Assembly (NCBI GenBank): GCA_022825065.1
Contig: JAJDYR010000033.1
Location: 1-64,000 of the forward strand
DNA length: 64,000 bases
Direction of reading: 5' to 3'
DNA from: a bacterium
GTDB lineage: Bacteria > UBA8248
Below, piece after piece: positions 8,805-17,305 of this stretch (its first letter is position 1; each line of letters starts with the position of its first letter). The notes under the pieces are model-generated. The model did no database searches. It worked only from the letters and a program-made list of their open reading frames with translations, and was not told the origin of the DNA. The position numbers were made by a program, and so were the translations under genes.

Positions 8805-9197
8805 ATGAGTTCAGCCAGCATCGTATTCGATCACGTACACGTCATCAGCAAGGACCCCGAGGCGAGCGTGAACTGGTTCGTCGAGAACCTGGGCGGCGAG
8901 CGCGGAGAAGGCGGCGTGTTCAAGGGCGCGCCGCAGATTCCCGTAAAATTCAACGGCGCCACGGTCATCGTCCGCGGGGAGAGAACGGGCGAGAGCGCGG
9001 GCGACAAGGGCGGTCTCGAATGGGGGACGGATCACTTCGCCTTCGAGGTCTCGGGCGATTTCGACGCCTATTGCGACGACCTCAAGAAAAAGGGCGTGAA
9101 ATTCACCGTCGAACCGGTACAATTCAACCCCAAGACGCGCATCGCCTTCATCGAGGCGCCCGATGGCGTCAGCATCGAGTTGCTGAGAAGAATGTGA
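8805..9197 (+). CDS. VOC superfamily protein (glyoxalase/dioxygenase fold)
   Basis: 130 residues, ribosome site ACAGGAG. FDHVHVISKDPEASVNWFVENLGG is a typical VOC opening with a first metal-ligand histidine (His10 or His12). GTDHFAFEVSGDFDAYCDDLKKKGV gives the second histidine, and FIEAPDGVSIELLRR the closing glutamate. One VOC module of this size usually works as a dimer with a divalent metal. It is probably co-transcribed with the upstream hydrolase. Possible activities include lactoylglutathione lyase, epimerase or dioxygenase; none can be chosen from the sequence. Confidence 0.85.
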   Translation: MSSASIVFDHVHVISKDPEASVNWFVENLGGERGEGGVFKGAPQIPVKFNGATVIVRGERTGESAGDKGGLEWGTDHFAFEVSGDFDAYCDDLKKKGVKFTVEPVQFNPKTRIAFIEAPDGVSIELLRRM

Positions 9198-9252
9198 CGC
9201 CGGAGTATCTTTGATCCGCCCTGCCGGGCCGCCCGGTTCGAAGGGGAATACC

Positions 9253-10308
9253 GTGTTCCATCTCGCGCGAATCGCAGCGCTCTGCATCCTGATTCCGGCG
9301 ATCGGATGGACGCCCGCGCCGGTTTCGTATGCGCAAAACGCGCCTGCGCAGGAAGAACTCCCCCCCGAGCCGCCGCTCGGCCTCGACGACGTCCCCGTGC
9401 CCGATGACAACCCCATGACGCGGCCCAAGGTCGAACTCGGAAGGCTGCTCTACTTCGAAAAACGCTTCTCCGGCGACGGGAAGGTCTCCTGCGCGACGTG
9501 CCACATGCCCCGGCGCGGATTCTCGAACGCGCGCCAGTACGGAACCGGCTTCGGCGGCAGGCTCACGCTCAGGAACGTCCCCACCGTCATCAACGCCGCC
9601 TACAACGAGTCCCAGTTCTGGGACGGGCGCGCCGCGAGCCTCGAGGAGCAGGCCAGGGGGCCGATTCTCCACCCGAGCGAGATGGCCTCGAGCGAAGAGA
9701 GAATCATCCGGACGCTCGGGGCTATCCCGGAGTACCGGGAGCGATTCGAAGCGGCGTTCGGGAGCCCCAGGGTCAACCTGGAACGAGTCGTTCAGGCCAT
9801 CGCCACCTTCGAGCGCACCCTGCTTTCGGGGAATTCCCCGTTCGACCGCTGGAAATACGGAGGGGATCAGTCCGCGCTGTCGCCGCGGGCGATCCGGGGG
9901 TTCGAGGTCTTCAGGACCAAGGGAAACTGCGTAAAATGCCACCTGGTGGACGAGTTCAGCGCGCCCTTCACGGACGACAAGTTCCACAACTTAGGGATAG
10001 GGATGGACAAGAAGCCCCTGCAACTCGGGCGGGAGGCGATCACCAAAAAAATCAAGGACCGGGGCAAGTTCAAGACGCCCACGCTTCGCCACATCACCCA
10101 CACGGCGCCCTACATGCACGACGGACGCTTCAACACGCTTGCGGAAGTGGTCGATTTCTACGACAAGGGAGGAGAGCAGAACCCGAACCTCGACCCGGAC
10201 ATGAAGCCCCTCAAGCTCACGAAAGCAGAAAAAGAGGACCTGATCGCCTTCATGGGCGCGCTCACGGGCGATCTGCCGGAAGTCAAAACCCCCGAGTTGC
10301 CGAAGTGA
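9253..10308 (+). CDS. Di-heme cytochrome c peroxidase / MauG family
   Basis: About 351 residues from GTG 9253, chosen because AAGGGG precedes it by six bases and it places a clean Sec signal peptide at the N-terminus (cleavage near SYAQ). A TTG at 9211 is the longer alternative. Two c-heme sites are present: CATCH (about 79-83) and CVKCH (about 229-233). LRNVPTVINAAYNESQFWDGRA and YMHDGRFNTLAEVVDFYDKGG are conserved signatures of bacterial di-heme peroxidases. It should be periplasmic, either reducing peroxide with electrons from a small cytochrome c or oxidising a protein or metabolite as MauG does. It heads a run of four exported redox proteins. Confidence 0.9.
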   Translation: MFHLARIAALCILIPAIGWTPAPVSYAQNAPAQEELPPEPPLGLDDVPVPDDNPMTRPKVELGRLLYFEKRFSGDGKVSCATCHMPRRGFSNARQYGTGFGGRLTLRNVPTVINAAYNESQFWDGRAASLEEQARGPILHPSEMASSEERIIRTLGAIPEYRERFEAAFGSPRVNLERVVQAIATFERTLLSGNSPFDRWKYGGDQSALSPRAIRGFEVFRTKGNCVKCHLVDEFSAPFTDDKFHNLGIGMDKKPLQLGREAITKKIKDRGKFKTPTLRHITHTAPYMHDGRFNTLAEVVDFYDKGGEQNPNLDPDMKPLKLTKAEKEDLIAFMGALTGDLPEVKTPELPK

Positions 10309-10374
10309 GGCTTTTTCGGCAAACTCCACCTCGCCACCGCCCGAGCCGATTCGAACCTATCGAGGACGAACCGG

Positions 10375-11094
10375 ATGAAGCGCATGAAAAAGACATTTCC
10401 CCTCGCGTTCGCGGGCGTTTTATCTCTCCTGCTCACGTGCGCCCAATCCTACGGGGCGGAGGTTGACGAGGGCAAATCCCTTTTCGAGCGAAACAACTGC
10501 GGAAGCTGCCACACCCGGAAAGGCCCTGAAACCAGGATGCCCCCGCCTGCGCGCCACGGAATCAAAGGCCCCACGCTCTGGTATGCGGGAAGCAAGTTTC
10601 TGCCCGGCTTTCTGGCGAAATGGCTCGCGGAACCCGAACCTTTTCGCGGCGTCGTCTACGGCACCATGAAGCGGGGGAAATACCCGCATCCCGCCCTCAC
10701 GGAGAAGGAGGCGGCGAAGGTGGCGGCCTATCTCGAAAGCCTGAAGGACCCCGAAATGCCGGCCGGCGTCGTTCCGCGCTGGAAGAGAGTCCCCCGGAAA
10801 GTGCTCAGGCGGGCGCGGATATTGTTCCAGAAAAAACAGCCGTGCTATTCCTGCCACATGGTCTCGATTCGAAAGACGGTGTACCGGACGCGAATCGAGG
10901 TGGGCGGGCACAGCGCGCCCCATTTCAAAGATGCGGGGCGCAGGCTGAACCCCGATTTCATCGTGGCCTTCCTCAAAAAACCTGCGCGCTACAACCCCAA
11001 CGGCAGAATGCCGGTGTACGGGGATAAGCCGTTCACGAAGCTGAGCGAGAAGGACTTCATCGCCCTCGCCGCCTACATCGCGAGCTTCAAATGA
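10375..11094 (+). CDS. Exported di-heme cytochrome c
   Basis: 239 residues. The N-terminal signal peptide ends near SYGA (about residue 27). Two separated c-type heme motifs, CGSCH (about 40-44) and CYSCH (about 160-164), each lie in a cytochrome-c-like domain; GRMPVYGDKPFTKLSEKDFIALAAYI at the end is the usual axial-methionine and terminal helix region. A lysine- and arginine-rich linker separates the two. It is probably an electron carrier for the neighbouring peroxidase. Its stop overlaps the start of the next cytochrome gene (ATGA), so the two are translated together. Confidence 0.85.
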   Translation: MKRMKKTFPLAFAGVLSLLLTCAQSYGAEVDEGKSLFERNNCGSCHTRKGPETRMPPPARHGIKGPTLWYAGSKFLPGFLAKWLAEPEPFRGVVYGTMKRGKYPHPALTEKEAAKVAAYLESLKDPEMPAGVVPRWKRVPRKVLRRARILFQKKQPCYSCHMVSIRKTVYRTRIEVGGHSAPHFKDAGRRLNPDFIVAFLKKPARYNPNGRMPVYGDKPFTKLSEKDFIALAAYIASFK

Positions 11095-11519
11095 AGTTTC
11101 ACTCTCTCGGGAGAAGGCTGATTCTCGCCCTCGTGGTGGCGACGGCGGGCGCCCCGCTTCCTGCAGGCGCGGAAGAACCCGCAAGCCGCGTGAGCGCTGC
11201 GGAGAATTTCCGCTGGTACTGCATCCAGTGCCACGGCCCCAAGGGAGACGGCAAGGGCGTGAACAACACCGAGAAGCTGCCCGTGAACCCCCGCAACCTC
11301 ACCGACGGCAAGGACATGGCCCAGTTTTCGGATGAGGACATGGTGCGCACCATCACCCACGGAGGCGGGGCGAGCGACCTCTCTCCCATCATGCCGCCCT
11401 GGGGCAACGTGTTTACAAAACGGGAGATTCGTGATTTGGTGGCCCTGATCCGCAAGATGTGCAATTGCCGCTTCGACCCCAAGGCGAAAGAGGCGTTTTT
11501 GAAGCAACAAGGCCGGTAG
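11091..11519 (+). CDS. Exported mono-heme class I cytochrome c
   Basis: 142 residues with a signal peptide (cleavage near PAGAEE, about residue 24). A single heme site, CIQCH (about 42-46), is followed by GPKGDGKG, as in small cytochromes c. DLSPIMPPWGN holds the probable axial methionine, and REIRDLVALIRKM is the closing helix. The C-terminus is lysine-rich. The gene is coupled to the di-heme cytochrome upstream through ATGA. Its likely role is to shuttle electrons between an inner-membrane donor and the peroxidase or the di-heme protein. Confidence 0.85.
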   Translation: MKFHSLGRRLILALVVATAGAPLPAGAEEPASRVSAAENFRWYCIQCHGPKGDGKGVNNTEKLPVNPRNLTDGKDMAQFSDEDMVRTITHGGGASDLSPIMPPWGNVFTKREIRDLVALIRKMCNCRFDPKAKEAFLKQQGR

Positions 11520-11530
11520 GTGCCTCCATC

Positions 11531-12502
11531 ATGCGCGACCTCATGCTCTCTCTTGTCGTTCTCGCTCTTCTGCTCTCGTCTCCCGCGCCCGCGCTCGCGG
11601 CGGGAGAGCGGATTCTCGTCACGAACACGCGCGACGGCACGCTGAGCGTCATCTCGCGCGAAACGCACGAGGTCATCCGGACGATCCCCGCGGGCAGGAA
11701 GGCGAACCGCCTCTCCCTCGCGCCCGACGGGCGCCACGCCTACGTCATCAACGACGGCAGCGCCTTCGTGCGCGTTTTCGACACGCACACCCTCAAATTC
11801 ATCCGCCGCGTGCGCGCTGGGCGCGACCCCTACAACCTGGCGTTCTCCCCCGACGGGGCGCGCGCCTATTTCGTGAACACCTATTCGGACAACGTGACGA
11901 TCCTCGACGTCGCGGCGCGCAGGATCATCGGCTTGATCAAGCACGGGGGGAACAACCCGGTGAACATCAAGCTGAGCCCCGACGGCCGCTTCGCCTTCGT
12001 GGCGAACGAATTGAGCGAAGACGTCTCGGTGGTCGATCTCGAGACGAGAAAACCTATCAAGCAGATCGAGGCGGGCCACTACATCGAGGGCATCGACGTG
12101 ACGCGCGACGGCAAACGGCTCTACGTCATGAACGGGGAGCGGAACTCCTACAGCGTGGTCGACCTCGATACCCTGGAAATCATCCGCACCATCAAACTCT
12201 CCGGCGAGCCGCACGACGCCCTCATCACGCCGGACGGGAAGTTCCTCTACGTCACCCTGCCGCACAAGAACAGGGTGTCGGTCTTCTCACTCCCCGCACA
12301 AAAGCGCGTCGCCAGCGTCAGGCAGGGAATCCGGCCCGACCTCATCGCCTTCACGCCCGACGGCGCGCTCGCCTACGTGACGAACCGCGATTCGAAAGAA
12401 GTGTTCGTGATGGACGCGAAAACACACCGCAACATCAGGAAAATCCGCGTGGGAAACGGCGCGCACGGCGTGCTCGTCGTCCCCCCCGCGCCGACGAACT
12501 GA
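11531..12502 (+). CDS. Exported YVTN-family beta-propeller protein
   Basis: 323 residues from ATG 11531, which has AGGTG upstream and gives a signal peptide ending near ALAA. The mature part is built of about seven repeats of roughly 40 residues of the form SPDGRxAYVxN (for example LAPDGRHAYVIND, FSPDGARAYFVNT, LSPDGRFAFVANE, VTRDGKRLYVMNG, ITPDGKFLYVTLP, FTPDGALAYVTNR). This is a cytochrome-d1-like or YncE-like propeller. No heme or nucleophile motif is seen, so it may be a scaffold or sensor in the periplasmic cytochrome set. The gene follows the mono-heme cytochrome by 11 bases and is very likely in the same operon. Confidence 0.85.
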   Translation: MRDLMLSLVVLALLLSSPAPALAAGERILVTNTRDGTLSVISRETHEVIRTIPAGRKANRLSLAPDGRHAYVINDGSAFVRVFDTHTLKFIRRVRAGRDPYNLAFSPDGARAYFVNTYSDNVTILDVAARRIIGLIKHGGNNPVNIKLSPDGRFAFVANELSEDVSVVDLETRKPIKQIEAGHYIEGIDVTRDGKRLYVMNGERNSYSVVDLDTLEIIRTIKLSGEPHDALITPDGKFLYVTLPHKNRVSVFSLPAQKRVASVRQGIRPDLIAFTPDGALAYVTNRDSKEVFVMDAKTHRNIRKIRVGNGAHGVLVVPPAPTN

Positions 12503-12692
12503 TTGCGGGCTTCCTCAATGGCGCGTGATGCCTTCAAGAAAGAGGCCCGGCGGTGATTCCAACGAAATGAAGCCATCGTCCATGCCAAAAAGGCGGGATG
12601 ACGCAGGCAGGCGCATGGTTGCTTTTCCTTCGCCCGTGCGCCATATTCGAGAGGCGACTCCACTCCTGCCAGATACCCGAGGAGGGGAAAAG

Positions 12693-12941
12693 ATGACGGA
12701 ATTTCAAATAGCGACGCTCGAACTGTCACGTATCGGCCTCTGGATTTCGGCCATACACGCCCTGATCTCGCTTGTCGTGGGCAGCGTTCAATGTTTTCTC
12801 ATTTTATATGGTCTGAGACAGATGAACCGCGCTTCTGCAGCCAGAGACAAGCAGCACGAGGAAACCATGGCCGCCTTGGATACCCGCCACCGCGAAGCCA
12901 TGAGAGCGTTGGAAGCCCTGATTGAAAGAACGTCGAAGTGA
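12693..12941 (+). CDS. Small single-span membrane protein with C-terminal helical repeat (paralogue 1)
   Basis: 82 residues from ATG 12693, fixed by the strong site GAGGAGGGG seven bases upstream; longer starts extend into the duplicated leader and are unlikely. The N-terminus MTEFQIATLELS is followed by a long hydrophobic helix (about residues 12-40, GLWISAIHALISLVVG through LILYGL). The C-terminal tail is charged with 11-residue periodicity: ETMAALDTRHR, EAMRALEALIER. The tail probably faces the cytoplasm as an amphipathic or coiled-coil helix. Family not recognised. Its twin at 13156 lies in a tandem repeat. A role in oligomeric membrane assembly is only inference. Confidence 0.65.
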   Translation: MTEFQIATLELSRIGLWISAIHALISLVVGSVQCFLILYGLRQMNRASAARDKQHEETMAALDTRHREAMRALEALIERTSK

Positions 12942-13155
12942 ACGGAGAACCAAACCGGCGCTCCGCCTGATTTCCCTCGTCATTTCCTTGATGCACGCCC
13001 TCTCGCGGCGCCGCTGCACCATCCCGGCGCAATCCGCTCCACCGGAGAAATCCGAACCAACGGCGCGGGCGACGCCAGATGTTGCTTTTCCCGCCCCCGT
13101 GCGTCATATTCGAGAGGCGACTCCACTCCTGTTAGATACCCGAGGAGGGGAAAAG

Positions 13156-13470
13156 ATGACGGAATTTCAAATGGCGACACTCGAACTTTCACGTGCAGGA
13201 CTTGAGGTTTCACGTATTGGCCTCTGGATTTCGGCCATACACGCCATGATCTCGCTTGTTGTGGGCAGCGTTCAATGCGCGCTCATCTGGTACGGGCTGA
13301 GACTCATGCAGCGCGGCACCGAGAGAAGGGAAGAACAAAACAAGCGGCTGCACGAGGAAACCATGGCCGCTTTGGACACCCGCCACCGTGAGAGTATGGG
13401 AGCTCTGGAAACCCGCCACCGCGAAAGCATGAGAGCGCTGGAAGCCCTGATTGAGAGAACGTCGAAGTGA
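13156..13470 (+). CDS. Small single-span membrane protein with C-terminal helical repeat (paralogue 2)
   Basis: 104 residues from ATG 13156 with the same GAGGAGGGG site as its twin. Compared with paralogue 1 it has SRAGLEV inserted near the N-terminus (LELSRAGLEVSRIGL), a linker rich in Glu, Arg and Gln (GTERREEQNKR), and three rather than two 11-residue units: ETMAALDTRHR, ESMGALETRHR, ESMRALEALIER. The membrane helix is nearly identical (GLWISAIHAMISLVVG). Growth by whole repeat units suggests active repeat expansion. It stops 124 bases before the convergent SUMF1-fold gene. Function unknown. Confidence 0.7.
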   Translation: MTEFQMATLELSRAGLEVSRIGLWISAIHAMISLVVGSVQCALIWYGLRLMQRGTERREEQNKRLHEETMAALDTRHRESMGALETRHRESMRALEALIERTSK

Positions 13471-13594
13471 ACGGAGAACCAAACCGGCACACCGCCTGAT
13501 TTCCCTCGTCATTCTCAATAGAGTCGCGAACACTTTGTTGGTGGAAAGCTGAACTTCCCCTCACAGACCAGTGAGCCGTACGACTCCGGCCGTA

Positions 13595-14479
13595 TTAGCC
13601 ACCCTCGCCCGTGGCGCAGCGAAAGCCGATCTTGTTGTTCGTATAACGGGGCGGGCGGTGGTAGCGGTTGTGCGCCGTGGCCCAGGCGACGGGGCTGCCC
13701 CAGGAGGCGCCGCGGACGACCCTCGTTTTCCCCTTCGCAGGCCCGTGCGGGTCGCGCTCGGCCATTTTCTGATAGGCCCTCGAACCATAGCGGTCGGCCA
13801 CCCATTCCCAGACGTTGCCCGACATGTCGAGCGCCCCGAAGGGGCTCGCGCCCTTAGGGAAGCGGCCCGCGGGAGCGACGCCGGGGAACCCGTCCTTGCC
13901 CCCTTTCAGGTTGGCTCTCATCGCGTCGCGTCCCTTCCCCCAGGGGTAGCGCCTTCCGTCCCCGCCGCGCGCCGCTCGCTCCCATTCCGCCTCGGTGGGC
14001 AGGCGCCTGCCCGCCCACCCGCAATAAGCCTCCGCATCGGGCCAGCTCACGTGCGAGACGGGTTGCGTCGGCGTGGTCTTCCAGGTGGATTTCGGGCCTT
14101 CGGGCCTGCGCCAGTTCGCCCCCTTCGTCTTTCGCCAGCCGCCCTTTCCCTTCCTGAGAGAAGCGTCCCAGGTCCAGGACCAGTTCCGCTTCTCGGCCGT
14201 CGTCTTGTAGCCGGTCTGGGCGACGAAGCGCGCGAACCGCTCCGCCGTCACTTCCGTCTGACCAATCCAGAAGCCTGAGACGAAAACTTTCCGGGGCGGA
14301 CGCTCGTCCTTGTCGCCGGACTTGCTGCCCATCACGAACCACCCCGGGGGAACGTGCACCAGCGCGGCGCCGTCAAACCCTGATGTTTTCTTGCGGACCT
14401 TCTGCGCTTGTGCGGAAGAGGCGGTGACACCCAGGAAACAGACGAGGAGCAGGCAAACGAGGAATCGTGGGGAAAACAT
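13595..14479 (-). CDS. Exported SUMF1/formylglycine-generating-enzyme-fold protein lacking the usual catalytic cysteines
   Basis: 294 residues from ATG 14479, preceded by GAGGAGGTGAG. A signal peptide ([17 protein letters not shown] to about SSAQAQ) marks it as exported. The fold is clear: [76 protein letters not shown] and IGFRCA. In true formylglycine-generating enzymes a cysteine pair lies in the segment after RGGS; here the segment from RGASWGS to RYTNNK has none, so formylglycine synthesis is unlikely. Homologues with this change are often binding or accessory proteins. No sulfatase is nearby. The gene is convergent with the small membrane protein genes. Confidence 0.85.
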   Translation of the reverse strand: MFSPRFLVCLLLVCFLGVTASSAQAQKVRKKTSGFDGAALVHVPPGWFVMGSKSGDKDERPPRKVFVSGFWIGQTEVTAERFARFVAQTGYKTTAEKRNWSWTWDASLRKGKGGWRKTKGANWRRPEGPKSTWKTTPTQPVSHVSWPDAEAYCGWAGRRLPTEAEWERAARGGDGRRYPWGKGRDAMRANLKGGKDGFPGVAPAGRFPKGASPFGALDMSGNVWEWVADRYGSRAYQKMAERDPHGPAKGKTRVVRGASWGSPVAWATAHNRYHRPPRYTNNKIGFRCATGEGG

Positions 14480-14550
14480 GCGCGAACTCACCTCCTCATT
14501 CTCGGGCGATGACGGGCGGACAGTGAGCACCCCCCCTGAAGAGCGGATAA

Positions 14551-14979
14551 CTAGTCCCTTAACGGGTCTCTGGGATCGTCCACGAACGTCGTGCCCGCCG
14601 CTTCCTTGTTGGGCATCCCGCCGTAGGTGAATATCAACTCCGCCGGTTCGTCCGTGCTCGGATTCTCCTGCCCGTGGATGCAACCACAGGGGAAATAGAC
14701 GAAATGGCCGACGGGTATTTCCTTTCTTGCGATCTCCCCGCCCTCTTTCCAGTAGATGTTGACGGGGCCTTTTACCACGTAGATCGTGGTGTCACAGTTT
14801 TTATGAAAATGCAGCGCGTTGCGGCCCCTGGGCGGGATGATGGTTCTGCCCATCGTGATGGTATCCGTCCCCGTCGTCTCGCGGTTCACGCCCCAGCGGA
14901 TGTCATAGGGCGGCTCATAGGCCTTGTCCTCGTCTACGTCCAGGGAATTTACGACTTGCGGTACAGGCAAATCCGCCAT
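14551..14979 (-). CDS. Single-domain cupin protein
   Basis: 142 residues, ribosome site GGAGGTG. Cupin motif 1 is HFHKNCD in [23 protein letters not shown] (two His, with Asp where Glu is usual). Motif 2 is [10 protein letters not shown] (PxGxxHxxxN). It is a small beta-barrel that probably binds a divalent metal and may be a dioxygenase, isomerase or binding protein. It lies 71 bases upstream of the SUMF1-fold gene on the same strand and may share its transcript. Substrate unknown. Confidence 0.82.
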   Translation of the reverse strand: MADLPVPQVVNSLDVDEDKAYEPPYDIRWGVNRETTGTDTITMGRTIIPPRGRNALHFHKNCDTTIYVVKGPVNIYWKEGGEIARKEIPVGHFVYFPCGCIHGQENPSTDEPAELIFTYGGMPNKEAAGTTFVDDPRDPLRD

Positions 14980-15035
14980 GAGAGCACCTCCAGAATGTGA
15001 ATGAAAACAGGTAAATTATCGCTCTGGCCTGCGCC

Positions 15036-16259
15036 CTACCCTTCGGGCGGAGCGGCCCAGGACACGATGTTCTTCTCTCTCAAGTCCTCGAGTTCATCTT
15101 CCTCCATCCCGAGGAGACCGCCCAGAACCTCTCTCGTGTGCTCGCCCAGATACGGCGCCCGCGTATATTTCATATCCGCGCCCGGCAGCCTGATGGGCGG
15201 CCCGAGCACCTTCATGCTCCCCGCCTCGGGATGCTCCAGCTCGACAATCATGTCGCGCGCCAGGATCTGGGGGTCCTCCATCGCCTGCGCCACGGTGTTC
15301 ACAGGCGCGAAAGGCACATGGCCCTGGAGCAGGTCGGTCCACTCGGCGTTCGTTTTCTCCTGAAACGCCTTCTCCAAGATATCCAGCAAAACTTCGCGGT
15401 TCTCGAAGCGGTCCTGCGCCAGCTTGAAGCGCGGGTCCTCGGCCAGTGCCGGCAGGCCCATGCGCTCGACGAGGATGGGGAAGAAACTCTGCTTGAGGCA
15501 AAGCACGCTCACCCAGCCGTCTCTGGTCTCGAAATTCTGCGCGGGCACCATCGAGGGGTGCGCGCTGCGGGAGAATTTCTGCGGCACGTAGCCGCAGTTG
15601 AGCGCCCAGGTGGCCATGTACGCAAGCTGAACCAGGGCGCCGTCCATAAGCGCCACGTCGACGTCCCTGCCCTTTCCGGTGCGGTTCGCCTCCCACAGCG
15701 CCGCCAACAGGCCCACGAGCGATATGAACCCGCCCGAGAAATCGACGAAGCTCACGCCCGCCTTGGTCGGGGGTCCGTCGGGTTCTCCCGTCAGGTCCAT
15801 GATGCCGGCGTAGGCCTGCATGAGGTAGTCATAGGCCGGCTCGGGCGCCCTGGGGCCCGTCATCCCGTAACCCGAGAGAAAACAGCACACGATTTTCTCG
15901 TTGTAGGGACCCAGGTGCTTATACGTTAATTCGAGCTTCTCGGGCGCATCGCCCCGGCAGTTCGCATAGAGCGCATCCGCCTTGCGCGCGAGCCTGCGCA
16001 GTATCGCCTTGCCCTCGGGCGTGCGAATCCTGAGCGCGACGCTCTTCTTGTTCCGGTTGAAAGACTGGAAATAGTAGCTGTCGTTATTCGGAAGCGCATA
16101 CGGCGGGACGGGCCGCGCGGAATCCCCGCCCACGGCGTGGTCCTCGATTTTTATGACCTCGGCCCCCATGTCCCCCAACAGTTGCGAGGCCAGCGGCCCC
16201 GCCCCGAACTGCTCCACCGCCAATATCCGAAGCCCTTCCAGCGGGAGTCGACCATCCAT
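15036..16259 (-). CDS. CaiB/BaiF family (class III) CoA-transferase
   Basis: 407 residues, typical family length, with AAAGGA upstream of ATG 16259. The N-terminal LRILAVEQFGAGPLASQLLGDMGAEVIKIE is the family signature; NRNKKSVAL and GYGMTGP follow, and GVSFVDFSGGFISLVG contains the Asp expected to carry the aspartyl-CoA thioester intermediate. It moves CoA between carboxylic acids, commonly in catabolism of carnitine, bile acids, aromatic or C4-C5 dicarboxylic acids. No acyl-CoA dehydrogenase or lyase is adjacent, so the substrate is open. It is divergent from the ABC ATPase gene; the 286-base gap between them holds a possible promoter but no gene. Confidence 0.9.
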   Translation of the reverse strand: MDGRLPLEGLRILAVEQFGAGPLASQLLGDMGAEVIKIEDHAVGGDSARPVPPYALPNNDSYYFQSFNRNKKSVALRIRTPEGKAILRRLARKADALYANCRGDAPEKLELTYKHLGPYNEKIVCCFLSGYGMTGPRAPEPAYDYLMQAYAGIMDLTGEPDGPPTKAGVSFVDFSGGFISLVGLLAALWEANRTGKGRDVDVALMDGALVQLAYMATWALNCGYVPQKFSRSAHPSMVPAQNFETRDGWVSVLCLKQSFFPILVERMGLPALAEDPRFKLAQDRFENREVLLDILEKAFQEKTNAEWTDLLQGHVPFAPVNTVAQAMEDPQILARDMIVELEHPEAGSMKVLGPPIRLPGADMKYTRAPYLGEHTREVLGGLLGMEEDELEDLREKNIVSWAAPPEG

Positions 16260-16432
16260 CCATCAAGTCCTTTCCTGAATTCCCGTCCGGGATTTCCCGG
16301 CGCGCGGAGCAAACCAATTGCCCCAAAGCCGATCATTCACCCGAAGCTTCAACAATTTCAATACTTTCCCGGTATTTTGCAGCGCTAATCCTTCATCCGC
16401 GCACATGAGATTATTACAAAACATCACGAAAG

Positions 16433-16438
16433 TATAAT
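16433..16438 (+). promoter_or_regulatory. Possible -10 element for the ABC transporter genes
   Basis: A TATAAT hexamer lies about 110 bases before the ATPase start in the AT-rich divergent gap. The -35 region at the right spacing (ATTATT) is poor, so this is a weak call. Confidence 0.3.
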
Positions 16439-16545
16439 TGCGGTTTCTCTCTCACCGCGTATTTGCTAGAATCAGCGTGCTTCGGTTCGATTTCAATTCA
16501 CTCGAAAGGCTAAGTCTTTCATCATTTTTGGGAATACTTTTATTT

Positions 16546-17292
16546 ATGGTCACTAAAATATCGATACAAAACCTGAGAAAAATCTATGACACGCCCGAAA
16601 GGCGGGTCCACGCTCTGGAAGGCGTGAACCTCAACATCGAGGACGGCGAGTTCATCTGCCTCGTGGGGCTTTCCGGCTGCGGGAAGACGACGCTGCTCAA
16701 CATGCTCGCCGGCTTCGTCGAGATCACCGCGGGCACCATCACCATGGACGGGAAAACGCTCACCCAGGACTACGACAAGGGCGTCGTTTTCCAGGAATAC
16801 GCGCTGTTCCCGTGGCGCACGGCGAGGCAGAACGTGGAATACGGCCTCGAAATCAGAAACGTGCCCGAGGAGGAGCGCAGAAGAATATCCCTCGATTTCC
16901 TGCGCCTCGTCCGTCTCGAGGAGTTCGCGGATTTCTTCCCGCACAACCTCTCGGGCGGCATGCGCCAGCGGGTGGCGGTGGCGAGAGCCATGGCGTTCGA
17001 CCCGCAAATCCTCCTGATGGACGAACCCTTCGGCGCGCTCGACGCCCAGACGCGCGAGGAGTTGCAGGAACTTACCGTCGACGTATGGCAGAAGACGAAA
17101 AAGACAATTCTCTACGTCACGCACAACCTGAGCGAAGCCGTCTACCTCGGGAACCGGATCGTCGTGTTCGTCCCGAATCCGGGGAGAATCCGCGAGATCG
17201 TAAAGGTCGATCTTCCCAGGCCCAGAGACGACCTCGCGCCCGAGTTCATCAAACTGCAACGACACGTGAACGATTTGATTCGCGATTTTTAG
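16546..17292 (+). CDS. NitT/TauT-type ABC transporter, ATP-binding protein
   Basis: 248 residues from ATG 16546; upstream in-frame starts read through an AT-rich leader and are not credible. Walker A is GLSGCGKTTLL (about 39-49), the signature LSGGMRQRVAVARA (about 140-153) and Walker B ILLMDEPFGALDA (about 160-172), with the switch histidine in YVTHNLSEA. It belongs to the SsuB/TauB/NrtD group that energises uptake of sulfonates, nitrate, bicarbonate or thiamine precursors. The permease starts 13 bases downstream. Two convergent binding-protein genes lie at 19.1-21.4 kb. Confidence 0.92.
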   Translation: MVTKISIQNLRKIYDTPERRVHALEGVNLNIEDGEFICLVGLSGCGKTTLLNMLAGFVEITAGTITMDGKTLTQDYDKGVVFQEYALFPWRTARQNVEYGLEIRNVPEEERRRISLDFLRLVRLEEFADFFPHNLSGGMRQRVAVARAMAFDPQILLMDEPFGALDAQTREELQELTVDVWQKTKKTILYVTHNLSEAVYLGNRIVVFVPNPGRIREIVKVDLPRPRDDLAPEFIKLQRHVNDLIRDF

Positions 17293-17305
17293 AGAGGAAT
17301 AATCC

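Larger units (their letters stand above)
12618..13514. repeat. Tandem duplication (368-bp and 434-bp copies) carrying two small genes
   Basis: Copy 1 (12618-12985) and copy 2 (13081-13514) match almost base for base in the upstream leader (GAGAGGCGACTCCACTCCTG), ribosome site, 5' coding part and 3' flank (GAACGGAGAACCAAACCGGC). Copy 2 is 66 bases longer through in-frame insertions in the coding part: 7 residues near the N-terminus, about 4 in the linker and one extra 11-residue repeat. The spacer 12986-13080 is unrelated. Confidence 0.85.

Noticed and set aside
12618-13514. A CRISPR-like or tandem DNA repeat array
   Set aside because: Only two long copies with coding content and no short regular repeat-spacer pattern.
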